64,000 nt of DNA from Pseudomonas graminis (GTDB taxonomy: Bacteria; Pseudomonadota; Gammaproteobacteria; Pseudomonadales; Pseudomonadaceae): the NCBI RefSeq assembly GCF_013201545.1, contig NZ_CP053746.1, positions 4,168,501 through 4,232,500 on the forward strand, written 5' to 3'. Position numbers and translations under genes: made by a program. Numbering within the stretch: position 1 is the stretch's first letter; each line of letters begins with the position of its first letter. Positions 41,444 through 50,449 of this stretch are shown here, piece by piece. Under the pieces are notes generated by a model. That model was not told the origin of the DNA. It saw only the letters and a program-made list of their open reading frames with translations, and did no database searches.

Positions 41444-42021
41444 AGATTTTCTCCGCACGTCAGGCGTGGCATGACTGCACTTACAACCCGGCGCCGGGAC
41501 AGCGCTCGGACGTGGTGCAGCTCGGCGTTGTCGTCCAGAGCACGAAACGCGGACCCACGGCGAATCATGCAATCCACAGCGCGTTGGCCGGGCACATTCA
41601 ATCAGTGATCGCCAAGCTCCATCCGCAGGTCCGCGTGTTCGGCGAATACATGTACGCCGCCAACCGGGACGACGATATCTGTGAGGCTGCGGAGGAGGTC
41701 GTCTTTGGGATGGTCGTCTCGAAGTCCAAGCGCATGACCGCCGCCAAGCGCGAGAAGCTGGAGTACGTGGTGAAGGGCGTGATGTTCCGGTACCGCTACA
41801 TGCACCAGGGCGGGCAGTCGGCGAACGAGGACCCATTGATCAAGCCGGAGGGTTTTCGTGGCTGGTTGATGGCCGAGTACGGCGTGCGCCTCGAGTCATG
41901 CAACTGGGACCGCGATTGGCAGTGCTTTGTGAGGTTGGCTTTTGATTGCTGCGAGGATTTGGATCGGATGGCGTTAAGCCCGGTAGGGGCGGTGATCTAT
42001 TCGATGAAGGCGGCCGCTTGA
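41440..42021 (+). CDS. Hypothetical protein at the antiterminator position
   Basis: A 193-residue protein (MKIFSARQAWHDCTYNPAPG...), coupled to ninG by ATGA and followed by a strong terminator. Lambda's late antiterminator Q lies at this point, after the nin genes and before lysis. I see no zinc motif or clear Q signature, so the Q role rests on position alone. Confidence 0.6.
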   Translation: MKIFSARQAWHDCTYNPAPGQRSDVVQLGVVVQSTKRGPTANHAIHSALAGHIQSVIAKLHPQVRVFGEYMYAANRDDDICEAAEEVVFGMVVSKSKRMTAAKREKLEYVVKGVMFRYRYMHQGGQSANEDPLIKPEGFRGWLMAEYGVRLESCNWDRDWQCFVRLAFDCCEDLDRMALSPVGAVIYSMKAAA

Positions 42022-42324
42022 CTTCATGTGCGGCTGAGGGCATCATTTTGTCACATTGAGTATTTTGCCTCCGGCAAGTTGCTTCAAAAACCTGCCCTGA
42101 GCAGGTTTTTTTTGGCCTTTTTTTGGAAAAGGTTAGCAAGTCATGACGCCGAATTCAGCACCTTCGTTAACTGCCGGTCCAAGGTGCTCAGGTCTACAAG
42201 GCCACAGCACTGTGGACAGTTGCGACCGAGTTAATCCGAGCTGCCCTTGGCCTGCGTCGTCGAAATCAAGATTCTGGTAAACATGCCGATAAATCCTGAT
42301 ATCCAATTCAGGGAAGACAGGATC
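42022..42324. other. Short gene-free stretch before the lysis region
   Basis: Apart from the terminator at 42087-42113 I see no gene. In lambda the late promoter PR' lies at this point; I could not pick a convincing -35/-10 pair. Confidence 0.4.
42087..42113 (+). terminator. Terminator after ninG operon
   Basis: AAAACCTGC / GCAGGTTTT with a five-base loop, then a run of eight Ts. A late antiterminator would have to read through it to reach the lysis and head genes, unless a late promoter follows. Confidence 0.87.
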
Positions 42325-42744
42325 ATGTTCGGATTTCTCGCAGATAAAGCAAAAGCATTCGGTGAAGCCGTTGGAGAAAAGGTCGGGTCTGCTAAAGACG
42401 CCGTCTTGGAAGGAGTGGGTGGGGGCGCGTCCGCGACGATCGGATACGTTGAACAGCACTGGACCGACATTGAGCGGGTCGTCGTTGACGGTCTGCTGAC
42501 CGTCACTCACGACCGACTTCAGGATGATGAGGTTTTTCTGATGGCGGTTGAAAAGGTTTTTGAGTTGTTGCCAATGCCGATCCGATTGGTTTTACCTCGA
42601 ACAGCCTTTCAGAAGCACAGCTTGCAGCACAGAGAATCCATCGTTCGCCAAATCGAGGCGAAGCGAGCGCAGCGGCTTGGTATCTGCGCTCCGGAAAATC
42701 CAATTCCTGGTGGCGAAGATTCTTTCGTAAAAAGCCCGGCGTAG
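42325..42744 (+). CDS. Hypothetical helical protein
   Basis: A 139-residue protein with an amphipathic N-terminus (MFGFLADKAKAFGEAVGEKVGSAKDAVLEGVGGG), then TVTHDRLQDDEVFLMAVEKVFELLPMPIRLVLP. The glycine-alanine helical start recalls proteins that lie on membranes. It is isolated between two terminators and convergent with the HicB-like gene, like a moron. No family recognised. Confidence 0.6.
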   Translation: MFGFLADKAKAFGEAVGEKVGSAKDAVLEGVGGGASATIGYVEQHWTDIERVVVDGLLTVTHDRLQDDEVFLMAVEKVFELLPMPIRLVLPRTAFQKHSLQHRESIVRQIEAKRAQRLGICAPENPIPGGEDSFVKSPA

Positions 42745-42753
42745 CACCGGGCT
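42733..42753 (-). terminator. Terminator of the HicB-like gene
   Basis: AGCCCGG / CCGGGCT with a seven-base loop. On the minus strand TTTTTACG follows. It also overlaps the end of the convergent gene at 42744. Confidence 0.8.
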
Positions 42754-42759
42754 CTCTGA

Positions 42760-43473
42760 TCATTTGAGCCGAAGAATCCCAGCAGGCTGGCCCGGCGCCT
42801 TTGGCAGATAATCGAATTTGCCCGTCGAAACGATCGCCTCGATCACGGCTTGTACTGCCTGCATGGTATTTGGATTCTTGGCGTACCGGGTGCGCAGGAA
42901 ATAATCCAGCGACTCAGGTCGGATCTGATCCAGATTGCTCTTTACCGCCCCAATCAACATCTCCTGGTTGGATCGAGTGCGAAGCTCATCGGCGAGACGA
43001 CCTACGTAAAACCCTGCCTGACCCCCTCCATGGGGCAAGTTGATCCATTCGGAATCGTTTGGCGTCACACGTACAGATGCGTTCAATGCGTCCAAGGCTT
43101 TCTCCAGTTGTTCCATTTTTGAAGTGTGAGTGAAGTCCACGAGTCGATCCCCTGTAGTTTGGGATACGCCCAGTAACCTGCATAAATCCGCTTTTTTCAG
43201 GTCTCGCTTCATCATCTCGTTCCACAGCGCAATCTTGGTGATTGTGACGGCTGACAAATGCACGACGTGCTCGCCGTTTTCAGGCGGAGTGGCTTCTGGA
43301 ATTACCCGCCGCTCATCGACGTAAAGAGAAAGCGTGGACTCTAACCCGTCCACCGCTTCCTTCAGCGCATGTTGCTCATCGTCGCCATAGCTGTGGAACT
43401 CTGGTAGATCCCGGCAGAAAACCGCGAGCCCTGGCACATCTTCCCGGATGAATCGAATCGCATAGTCGAACAT
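42760..43473 (-). CDS. HicB-like antitoxin with C-terminal extension, no toxin beside it
   Basis: A 237-residue protein. The first 75 residues are a HicB fold (MFDYAIRFIREDVPGLAVFCRDLPEFHSYGDDEQHALKEAVDGLESTLSLYVDERRVIP). A helix-turn-helix follows at about 80-125 (VTITKIALWNEMMKRDLKKADLCRLLGVSQTTGDRL). A further 110 residues have no motif I know. HicB antitoxins are usually 70-150 residues and are encoded next to a 60-residue HicA toxin. No HicA frame exists in the flanking sequence. It may act as a solitary regulator. It faces against the lysis genes. Confidence 0.75.
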   Translation of the reverse strand: MFDYAIRFIREDVPGLAVFCRDLPEFHSYGDDEQHALKEAVDGLESTLSLYVDERRVIPEATPPENGEHVVHLSAVTITKIALWNEMMKRDLKKADLCRLLGVSQTTGDRLVDFTHTSKMEQLEKALDALNASVRVTPNDSEWINLPHGGGQAGFYVGRLADELRTRSNQEMLIGAVKSNLDQIRPESLDYFLRTRYAKNPNTMQAVQAVIEAIVSTGKFDYLPKAPGQPAGILRLK

Positions 43474-43636
43474 GGTCACTTCTCGTTGATCGTTTGTGTT
43501 CCGACGGTCTTGAGCAGGTCTTAGAAGTCGACCAGCGCCGGACGTTATCAGGCATGGGGCCGACTATACATCAAATATGTGGTATTACAACAGAAATGTG
43601 GTACTCCGCTTTAAGTCTGCTTGGAGCCATGAGCGC

Positions 43637-43966
43637 ATGGAGTTTTTACACCGCCTGCTCGACAAGCTCGACTGGCTGATTGCAGGTCTGATGGGGGCAA
43701 TCGTCGCCAGCTGGTGGCACAAGGACGACCTCAAGGACCTCTGGTCCTGGGTGATTTTTCTAGTCACCGGGATTGCCTGCGCGTTTTACCTCACCAGTAT
43801 CGTGTGCGACCAGCTCAGCGTCGTCGACCCTAGCGATGTAGCGGGTATGGCGTTTCTGCTCGGGGCGTTCGGCGGGTCGCTTATGGCGGCGACCAACCGA
43901 GCCATCAAAGCCGCTGATCTTTGGGCGCTGATTCGTCAGCGGTTTGGGGGAGGTAATCCACCATGA
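43637..43966 (+). CDS. Putative phage holin
   Basis: A 109-residue membrane protein from ATG 43637 (GGAG eight bases ahead). It has two or three membrane segments (WLIAGLMGAIVASWW, LWSWVIFLVTGIACAFYL, DVAGMAFLLGAFGGSLMAAT) and a short basic tail. It is coupled by ATGA to a second membrane gene. Size, topology and position before the terminase genes fit a holin, the protein that opens the inner membrane for lysis. Confidence 0.7.
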   Translation: MEFLHRLLDKLDWLIAGLMGAIVASWWHKDDLKDLWSWVIFLVTGIACAFYLTSIVCDQLSVVDPSDVAGMAFLLGAFGGSLMAATNRAIKAADLWALIRQRFGGGNPP

Positions 43967-44325
43967 ACCTCGAACTGATCAACTCCATCGCGTGCGGGCT
44001 AATCGCGTTGTGGGCTACCTGGTGCGTGTTGAGTGGAAAGGTGCGCGACGGGATCATCGGCAAGATCATCTATTCGGCGATCGCCATTAGCGGGTTTGTC
44101 GTGATGACGCGCGATCAGGCATTGTTCATCGGCGCGACGAATGCCGGGCTGACGTTTCACGCGTCCCTTTGCCTCGCTGGGATGCGCCATATGTTCATGG
44201 TCACGTACTGGCAGGCAGTGAAGAAATGGATCTGCTTTAAGCTTAGCAGTGAGCACTGCCTTCGCGATCGGCGTGCGACCATCCAATCGCCCAGTATTGA
44301 TCACCGCCGCAATCATCCGAGATAG
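43963..44325 (+). CDS. Second holin-like membrane protein
   Basis: A 120-residue protein with at least two membrane helices (INSIACGLIALWATWCVLSG, IIGKIIYSAIAISGFVVMT) and a basic tail. It starts within the stop of the first holin-like gene. It could be a second holin or an antiholin. Confidence 0.6.
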   Translation: MNLELINSIACGLIALWATWCVLSGKVRDGIIGKIIYSAIAISGFVVMTRDQALFIGATNAGLTFHASLCLAGMRHMFMVTYWQAVKKWICFKLSSEHCLRDRRATIQSPSIDHRRNHPR

Positions 44326-44388
44326 GCGAACCAACCACCAAAAAATCGAAGCCACCGGTTAGGGCGACAAGCCGCTGCAGCTGAGCCG

Positions 44389-44934
44389 CTAGAAAAGGGC
44401 GTAGCTAAAGCCGGTTCGGGAAATCGGTTTCGTAATCATTCTTCCTTCGTGGTAGGACTGGCCAGCGATTATCAACCTCTCTCTGATCATCTCTGGAATG
44501 TCTTTCTCGTCATGCAAGAAGATACCCAGCGCCCAGATTGATCGCATGTCCAACTCGGACTTGCGCATTTTGGCGACCTTTGCGAGGTCGGACACCATAT
44601 TGTTAATGCAGTTACCTGCGTTAACGTGCTGCTTGATCTCAAGCGCAATCCATCGGTCGACAGCCGATCCCTTTTTCCTGATGAGGAAGTCGGCCTTAAG
44701 AAAATTCCTGGTCTTCTCGCGCCGATAATCAAACTCGATAGGCCACTCACGAGCCCAGTCGAGCTTTGATTCGTGCGCTGCCAAAAACCGAGCGAACTCA
44801 ACCTGAAACCAGATTTCCCACCCGGTTATGCCTGCTTCCTCTATGACCTTGAGGGACGATCGGATGGCCGGACGTTTGAAGAACTCCTCAATAAGGTCCC
44901 GCATGTATTCAAAATCTACTTGTGGCTTCTTCAT
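44389..44934 (-). CDS. Possible PD-(D/E)XK nuclease on the opposite strand
   Basis: A 181-residue protein. The middle has the spacing of a PD-(D/E)XK core: E46 in the helix WEIWFQVEFARFL, D82 in FLKADFLIRKK, then E99-x-K101 in WIALEIKQH. No other family fits that I know. It stands alone on the minus strand, in the gap between holin-like and terminase genes. That is a classic place for a moron, so a defence or DNA-processing role is possible. The ATG at 44934 follows AAGGGATGT. The fold call is by eye. Confidence 0.6.
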   Translation of the reverse strand: MKKPQVDFEYMRDLIEEFFKRPAIRSSLKVIEEAGITGWEIWFQVEFARFLAAHESKLDWAREWPIEFDYRREKTRNFLKADFLIRKKGSAVDRWIALEIKQHVNAGNCINNMVSDLAKVAKMRKSELDMRSIWALGIFLHDEKDIPEMIRERLIIAGQSYHEGRMITKPISRTGFSYALF

Positions 44935-45014
44935 ACATCCCTTTGATCCGGAAGCTGCTGCAAAAAGCAGGCACAGATACCGGCATTCAGCCACTATTTC
45001 AAGTGCGAAGTGTA

Positions 45015-45629
45015 ATGGACAGACCGATGCCGCCAGGACTATTGGTTGAGCTGCACGACTTAACCATAAGGCTTGGGCCAGCACCCGAGGTCTGGGATTG
45101 GGTTGAAATGGAGATCCTCGCCGACACCGGCAGCATCCACAACCCCGACCACGCCCACCTCATCGACGCTGACATCGCCGTCATGTGGGCATCGTCTAGC
45201 TTCGAAAAGGCGGGGCGTCGCGTGCTGGGCCAGGCCGAACAGGTCGCCTTCCGCGCCGGTGGTTGGCAGAAGGCACGCATGGAGCAACAGATGCGTGATT
45301 GGTTCTGCGATGTGCCGGCTTTCATCATCACCCTGGCGGCTGACTACTGCTCGACCTGCAGCGACACCGAGTTCTGCGCCTTAATCGAGCACGAGCTGTA
45401 TCACTTGGCTCACGCCACCGACAAGTACGGTCAGCCTGCTTTCACTCAGGAAGGCGGACCCAAGCTGAAGCTCCAGGGTCACGACGTCGAAGAGTTTGTC
45501 GGTGTGGTCCGCCGCTATGGCGCGAGCGCCGAGGTTCAGGCGTTGGTCGATGCAGCAAACAAACCCGCCGAGGTGGGCAAACTGAATATTTCGAGGGCCT
45601 GCGGAACCTGTCTACTCAAGTCTGCCTGA
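45015..45629 (+). CDS. Putative phage metallopeptidase
   Basis: A 204-residue protein with a zinc-protease HELYH motif at 126-130 (CALIEHELYHLAHATD), an additional CSTC, and the front segment DADIAVMWASSSFEKAGRRVLGQAE. Phage proteins with this layout are annotated as putative metallopeptidases and commonly lie just upstream of the small terminase gene, as here. The substrate is unknown. A second in-frame ATG at 45027 is possible. Confidence 0.82.
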   Translation: MDRPMPPGLLVELHDLTIRLGPAPEVWDWVEMEILADTGSIHNPDHAHLIDADIAVMWASSSFEKAGRRVLGQAEQVAFRAGGWQKARMEQQMRDWFCDVPAFIITLAADYCSTCSDTEFCALIEHELYHLAHATDKYGQPAFTQEGGPKLKLQGHDVEEFVGVVRRYGASAEVQALVDAANKPAEVGKLNISRACGTCLLKSA

Positions 45630-45660
45630 CCCCTGACAGACCCCAGACGGAATCCAGCCT

Positions 45661-46137
45661 ATGGCCACCCTGAACAACGAGGTGAAGGCCTTTATCGTTC
45701 AGGCCCTGGCGTGCTTTGACACCCCCTCGCAGGTCTCGGCCGCCGTCCGAGAAGAATTCGGCATTGAAGTGCCTCGGCAGAAGTGCGAAGCCCATGACCC
45801 GACCAAGCGTGCCGGACGAGATTTGGCCAAGCGCTGGGTCACGCTTTTTGAGGACACCCGCAAGAGGTTCCGCGAAGAGACTGCCGATATCCCGATCGCC
45901 AATCGTGCCTATCGCCTGCGCGCCATGAACAGGTTCGTCGAGCGCGCCGAGAAAACGAAAAATATCGGGCTCGCAATGCAGATCCTGGAGCAGGCCGCCA
46001 AAGAAGCGGGCGACATGTACGTCAACCGGCAGAAGAAGGCCGATGCAGACGATGAGCCCGTTGTCCCAACCGCAGTGTCGGTTCATGTGATTGACGCGAG
46101 GAAGCGGGATGCCGAGCCTGAACGTTCCCCAGGCTGA
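45661..46137 (+). CDS. Terminase small subunit (DUF2280 type)
   Basis: A 158-residue protein (MATLNNEVKAFIVQALACFDTPSQVSAAVREEFGIEVPRQKCEAHDPTK) of the DUF2280 family. It has an N-terminal helix-turn-helix that should bind the packaging site. A helical oligomerisation region and an acidic tail follow. Its end overlaps the large-subunit gene, its partner in packaging. Confidence 0.87.
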   Translation: MATLNNEVKAFIVQALACFDTPSQVSAAVREEFGIEVPRQKCEAHDPTKRAGRDLAKRWVTLFEDTRKRFREETADIPIANRAYRLRAMNRFVERAEKTKNIGLAMQILEQAAKEAGDMYVNRQKKADADDEPVVPTAVSVHVIDARKRDAEPERSPG

Positions 46138-47410
46138 CTTCCTGCAACTGCCGCACAAGTTTCGTGGATTCGTCGCAGGGTTCGGTTCTGGCAAGACGTG
46201 GGTGGGCTGCGCGGCGCTGTGCAAACACGTGTGGGAATGGCCGGGCATCAACTCTGGGTATTTCGCGCCGACCTACCCGCAGATCCGAGACATCTTCTTC
46301 CCGACCATTGAAGAAGTGGCCTACGACTGGGGCCTCAAAGTACGGACCAAGGAAAGCGACAAAGAGGTCGATTTCTACAGCGGCAGGCAGTACCGCAGCA
46401 CAACGATCTGCCGGTCGATGGAGAAGCCGCAAACCATCGTTGGCTTCAAGATCGGTCATGCGCTGGTCGATGAGCTCGATGTGTTGCCGTCGCTCAAGGC
46501 GCAGCACGCCTGGCGCAAGATCATCGCGCGGATGCGCTACAACGTGCCCGGGCTAAAGAATGGCGTCGATGTCACGACGACGCCGGAAGGCTTCAAGTTC
46601 GTGTTCCAGCAGTTCGTCAAACAGCTCCGCGAGAAGCCGGCGCTGACCAGCATGTACGGCCTGGTGCAAGCGAGCACGTTCGACAACGAGTTGAACCTGC
46701 CAGACGACTACATACCGTCGTTGATGGAGTCTTACCCGGAGCAGTTGATCCGGGCCTATCTGAACGGTCAGTTCGTCAACCTGACGTCCGGGTCGATCTA
46801 CCACGCGTACGACCGCAAGATGAACCAATGCTTCGACACGGTCCAGGCGGGCGAGCCGCTGTTCATCGGCATGGACTTCAACGTTGGCAAGATGGCAGCG
46901 ATCACCCACGTGAAGCGCGATCAGGGCATGCCCCGCGCGGTCGACGAGTTCACCAACGGTTACGACACGCCGGACATGATCAAGCGTATCAAGGAGCGGT
47001 ACTGGCGGTACAACGGCAACACGTTTGAAAAGACCTGTGAGATTCGGATTTACCCGGACGCGTCGGGCGACTCGCGCAAGTCGGTGAACGCCAGCCTCAC
47101 CGATATCGCCATGCTCAAGCAGGCGGGGTTCACGGTCATCGCGCCGGCCGCTAACCCGCCGGTGAAGGACCGCATCAACGCGATGAACGCCATGTTCTGC
47201 AACGCCCAGGGCGAGCGTCGTTACCAGGTCAACCCCTTCACGTGCCCGACGTACGCCGATGGCCTTGAGCAGCAGATCTGGGCGCCAAACGGCGAACCCG
47301 ATAAGAGCCAGGGCAACGACCACGCGAACGACGCGGGCGGCTACTTCATTCACAAAGACTTCCCGATCATTAAACCGGTCACCACCTTGAACATGGGGTT
47401 CGCGCGCTGA
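46109..47410 (+). CDS. Terminase large subunit
   Basis: A 433-residue packaging motor. The N-terminal ATPase has Walker A-like GFGSGKTWVG and Walker B HALVDELDVLP. The C-terminal RNase H-like nuclease has FIGMDFNVGKMA and RIYPDASGDSRKS with acidic metal ligands. It pumps DNA into the prohead and cuts the concatemer. The ATG at 46109 follows GAGGAAGCGGG; overlap with the small subunit supports it. Confidence 0.94.
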   Translation: MPSLNVPQADFLQLPHKFRGFVAGFGSGKTWVGCAALCKHVWEWPGINSGYFAPTYPQIRDIFFPTIEEVAYDWGLKVRTKESDKEVDFYSGRQYRSTTICRSMEKPQTIVGFKIGHALVDELDVLPSLKAQHAWRKIIARMRYNVPGLKNGVDVTTTPEGFKFVFQQFVKQLREKPALTSMYGLVQASTFDNELNLPDDYIPSLMESYPEQLIRAYLNGQFVNLTSGSIYHAYDRKMNQCFDTVQAGEPLFIGMDFNVGKMAAITHVKRDQGMPRAVDEFTNGYDTPDMIKRIKERYWRYNGNTFEKTCEIRIYPDASGDSRKSVNASLTDIAMLKQAGFTVIAPAANPPVKDRINAMNAMFCNAQGERRYQVNPFTCPTYADGLEQQIWAPNGEPDKSQGNDHANDAGGYFIHKDFPIIKPVTTLNMGFAR

Positions 47411-48876
47411 TGGCTAACGACGTCACCTTCACTCGCCCGGAGTACGACGCGGCGAAGAGCCGCTGGCGGCTGGTGCGTGACGTGTGCAAAGGCTCGGAAA
47501 CCATTAAGGCGGCTGGCGAGCTGTATCTGCCCAGGCCCAACGCCCACGACCTCAGCGACGAGAACAAGGAGCGGTACAAGGGCTACAAGGCGCGCGCGGT
47601 GTTCTTCAACGCCACCGGCCGCACCAAACACAGCCTGGTCGGCGCCGTATTCCGGACGTGGCCAACGCTGACCCTGCCGGGCGCGCTCGACTACGTTTCC
47701 CGGGATATCGACGGGCAGGGCGTCAGCATCTACCAGCAGTCCCAGTCGGTGATCGGGCATCTGCTGGAGGTGGGACGCCATGGCCTGTTGGTGGACTACG
47801 CCGCTGTCGAGGCTGGCACCGTCAGCCGGGCCGATGAAATCGCCGGTCGCGCCCGATCAAGCGTCAGCAGCTACCCGGCCGAGGCCATCCGAAACTGGAA
47901 GACCCGTCGGGTGGGTGGGCAGCATCTGCTGAGTCTCGTGGTGCTGCGCGAAACCGTAGACGTCGACACCGAGGACGGTTTTGGCAGTGAGCAGGTGACC
48001 CAATACCGCGTGCTCCGGCTCGACGCAGCGGGGATCTACACGCAGGAGATCTGGCAGCAGGGGAAATCGGCGACGGAGCTGGTCACGCCGCCCTTCGCGC
48101 CGCTGAACGGGTCAGGCTTGCCGTGGACGGTGATCCCGTTTCAGTTCCTCGGGAGCGAGAACAACGACACCAGCATTGACGATTCGCCGCTGTATGACAT
48201 GGCCGAGGTCAACATCGGTCATTACCGCAACAGCGCCGATTACGAGGACGCGGCGTTCTTGATGGGCCAGCCTCAGGTGTTCATGGCCGGACTGGACGAG
48301 CAGTGGGTCAAGCTGCTGGAAGAGAAGGGCATCTACTTCGGCTCCCGGGCGATCCTGCCACTGCCGGCGAATGGCTCGGCGGGCATTCTGCAGGCCCAGG
48401 CCAACACCATGATCAAAGAGGCCATGGACGCCAAGGAAGAGCAGCTCGTCGCCCTCGGCGCGCGGCTGATCGAGCGTGGTAGCGCGGTGAAAACCGCCAC
48501 CCAAGCCGACAGCGACAGTGCCGCCGAACACAGCGTGCTTTCGCTGGTGGTCAACAACGTCAGCGAGGGTTACACGCAGTGCCTGGCGTGGATGGTTGAG
48601 TTCACCGGTGCAACTGGCGAGGCCGAGTACAAGCTGAATCAGGATTTCACCCAGATCAGCCTCGACGCCAACATCATGGCCGGGCTGTTTAACGCCGTGC
48701 AGGGCGGCCGCCTGCCGGTGACCGACTTCTGGCAATACCTGCGCGATCGCGGTGTTATCAATCCCGAGAAGGATGACGACCAGATCCGCGATGAGCTGCA
48801 GACCGATGCCACCGGTTTGAATCTGGATGACGAGACTGGGGTGAAAGCTGATGGCCGCCAATCAAGCGATCCTTGA
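47410..48876 (+). CDS. Portal protein (DUF4055 type)
   Basis: A 488-residue protein of the DUF4055 portal family (RPEYDAAKSRWRLVRDVCKGSETIKAAGELYLPRP, then VGAVFRTWPTL and LPWTVIPFQFLGSENND). It forms the ring at one capsid vertex through which DNA passes. The ATG shares a base with the terminase stop. The C-terminus overlaps the minor head gene by 26 bases. Confidence 0.88.
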   Translation: MANDVTFTRPEYDAAKSRWRLVRDVCKGSETIKAAGELYLPRPNAHDLSDENKERYKGYKARAVFFNATGRTKHSLVGAVFRTWPTLTLPGALDYVSRDIDGQGVSIYQQSQSVIGHLLEVGRHGLLVDYAAVEAGTVSRADEIAGRARSSVSSYPAEAIRNWKTRRVGGQHLLSLVVLRETVDVDTEDGFGSEQVTQYRVLRLDAAGIYTQEIWQQGKSATELVTPPFAPLNGSGLPWTVIPFQFLGSENNDTSIDDSPLYDMAEVNIGHYRNSADYEDAAFLMGQPQVFMAGLDEQWVKLLEEKGIYFGSRAILPLPANGSAGILQAQANTMIKEAMDAKEEQLVALGARLIERGSAVKTATQADSDSAAEHSVLSLVVNNVSEGYTQCLAWMVEFTGATGEAEYKLNQDFTQISLDANIMAGLFNAVQGGRLPVTDFWQYLRDRGVINPEKDDDQIRDELQTDATGLNLDDETGVKADGRQSSDP

Positions 48877-49939
48877 CGCGACCTTGCGGCATGCGGTCTT
48901 CCTGGAGCAACTGAAGTCAGGCGAGGTGGGGAAGTTTGCGCCGTTCCTGAAAGAGATCGATCGCAGTCTCCGCGACCGCCTGAGCAGAGCCGATCTGACC
49001 GAGTACACGGTGGCACGCCTTGAACGTTTGTTGAAGGAAGTCGACAGCCTGTTGCTCGGCATTTTCGGACGGTTCAGCGAGCAGTTGCATCTCGACCTGG
49101 TGGATATCGCCAGCTACGAGGCGCAGTTTGAAGCGACCAGCCTGACGAGGGCTGCGCCGCCGAGCATCACCTTCGATGCTGCGTTGCCCGGAACTGCGGC
49201 AATTCGCGCGGCCATCCTCACCAACCCACTGAGCGTGCGCGGCGCGGACGGCGGCAAGCTGCTCAGCTCATTTATCGAAGGCTTCACCTCTACGGAACGG
49301 CAACGCCTGACCGGTGCAATCAGGCAGGGCTTCTTCGAAGGCCAGACCAACCTTCAGATCATCAAGAACATCCGCGGCACCAAGGCGCTCAACTACAACG
49401 ACGGCATCCTCGCCACGACTCATCGCAATGCCGGTTCGGTTGTCCGCACGGCGGTCCAGCACGTCGCCTCCCAGGCGCGGATGGAGACGCTGAAGGCTAA
49501 CAGCGACGTGGTGCTGGCGGTGGAGTGGGTCAGCATGCTTGACTCGAAAACCACCGCCCAGTGCAGGACGCTGGATGGCCGACGCTTCAAGCTGGCAGAG
49601 GGGCCTCGGCCGCCGATCCACATCAACTGCCGGTCCACGGTGGCGGCGATCACCCGATTCAGCGTGTTGCTTTCCAAGGACGGCACGCGGGCCTCGATCG
49701 GTGGCAGCGGTGCGCAGCAGGTCAGGGCTGACCTTAGCTATTACGAATGGCTGGTGCTGCAGCCGGCCGCGTTTCAGGACAAGGCGATTGGGCCGGTGCG
49801 AGCAAGGCTGTTGCGCGATGGGGGGCTCAGTGTCGAGCGGTTCTCCGAGCTGCAGCTGGGCCGAAATTTCTCACCGCTGACACTTCAGCAGATGAAGGCG
49901 CTGGAGCCGATAGCGTTCGAGCGCGCAAACATTCGATGA
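48851..49939 (+). CDS. Minor head protein (Mu gpF / SPP1 gp7 type)
   Basis: A 362-residue protein. The C-terminal half carries the family signature WVSMLDSKTTAQCRTLDGRRF...PRPPIHINCRSTVAAI. The N-terminal half is helical. In SPP1 and Mu the relatives join the portal early in prohead assembly. The ATG at 48851 is inside the portal gene's end. Confidence 0.88.
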   Translation: MAANQAILDATLRHAVFLEQLKSGEVGKFAPFLKEIDRSLRDRLSRADLTEYTVARLERLLKEVDSLLLGIFGRFSEQLHLDLVDIASYEAQFEATSLTRAAPPSITFDAALPGTAAIRAAILTNPLSVRGADGGKLLSSFIEGFTSTERQRLTGAIRQGFFEGQTNLQIIKNIRGTKALNYNDGILATTHRNAGSVVRTAVQHVASQARMETLKANSDVVLAVEWVSMLDSKTTAQCRTLDGRRFKLAEGPRPPIHINCRSTVAAITRFSVLLSKDGTRASIGGSGAQQVRADLSYYEWLVLQPAAFQDKAIGPVRARLLRDGGLSVERFSELQLGRNFSPLTLQQMKALEPIAFERANIR

Positions 49940-50026
49940 CCAGATAGGAGAGGCTATGAGCAGCTTGAAAATATCGGTTGCGGTCCTCATCTTGAATTGA
50001 GCCAACACACACAAGGAGCGGCTCGC

Positions 50027-50434
50027 ATGAAATCGGGTGAAGACAAAATCTCTGCAGACAACCTCAGAACTTTTACATCCATCTCGGCTATGGATGGAAG
50101 GATAGGCTGGGATCAGGACCAGCGTGCTTCTCTTATCCAAGGCATGGCTGATAGCGAAAAAGTTTCTTTTGCTGGCTGTCTTGCGGATACTTTCGGGTTG
50201 GAAGACCCCAAGATTTTTTCAGTTGGCCCGCTGGTACGGATCATTGCCCTCCCTAATCCGATCCACATGGAAAATTTGAGCGAAGACATTAAAACGTTCG
50301 CGAGCTACTACGGTTACGCAGCGGTGATCTCCGGGCACGGAATATTTGGCGCAGAGATTATCTTCATCAATCACGGTGCTCTCGCTCTAGCTACTGCCGT
50401 AGAGGCTCTTGCAAAACTGAATCTCCTAAGCTGA
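50027..50434 (+). CDS. Hypothetical protein between head genes
   Basis: A 135-residue protein (MKSGEDKISADNLRTFTSISAMDGRIGW...) without a family I know. The C-terminal half looks alpha/beta (YYGYAAVISGHGIFGAEIIFINHGALALATAVEALAKL). It has its own good ribosome site (AAGGAGCGGCTCGC) and is followed by its own terminator. It is less GC-rich than the head genes, so it looks like an inserted moron. Confidence 0.65.
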   Translation: MKSGEDKISADNLRTFTSISAMDGRIGWDQDQRASLIQGMADSEKVSFAGCLADTFGLEDPKIFSVGPLVRIIALPNPIHMENLSEDIKTFASYYGYAAVISGHGIFGAEIIFINHGALALATAVEALAKLNLLS

Positions 50435-50449
50435 TCATAAAGTGCGTCT

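Noticed and set aside
41440-42021. Naming this gene as late antiterminator Q
   Set aside because: Position fits, but no zinc motif or other Q feature is visible, so it is left as hypothetical.
49956-50000. A 14-codon frame after the minor head gene (MSSLKISVAVLILN)
   Set aside because: Too short, and no function or conservation can be argued.
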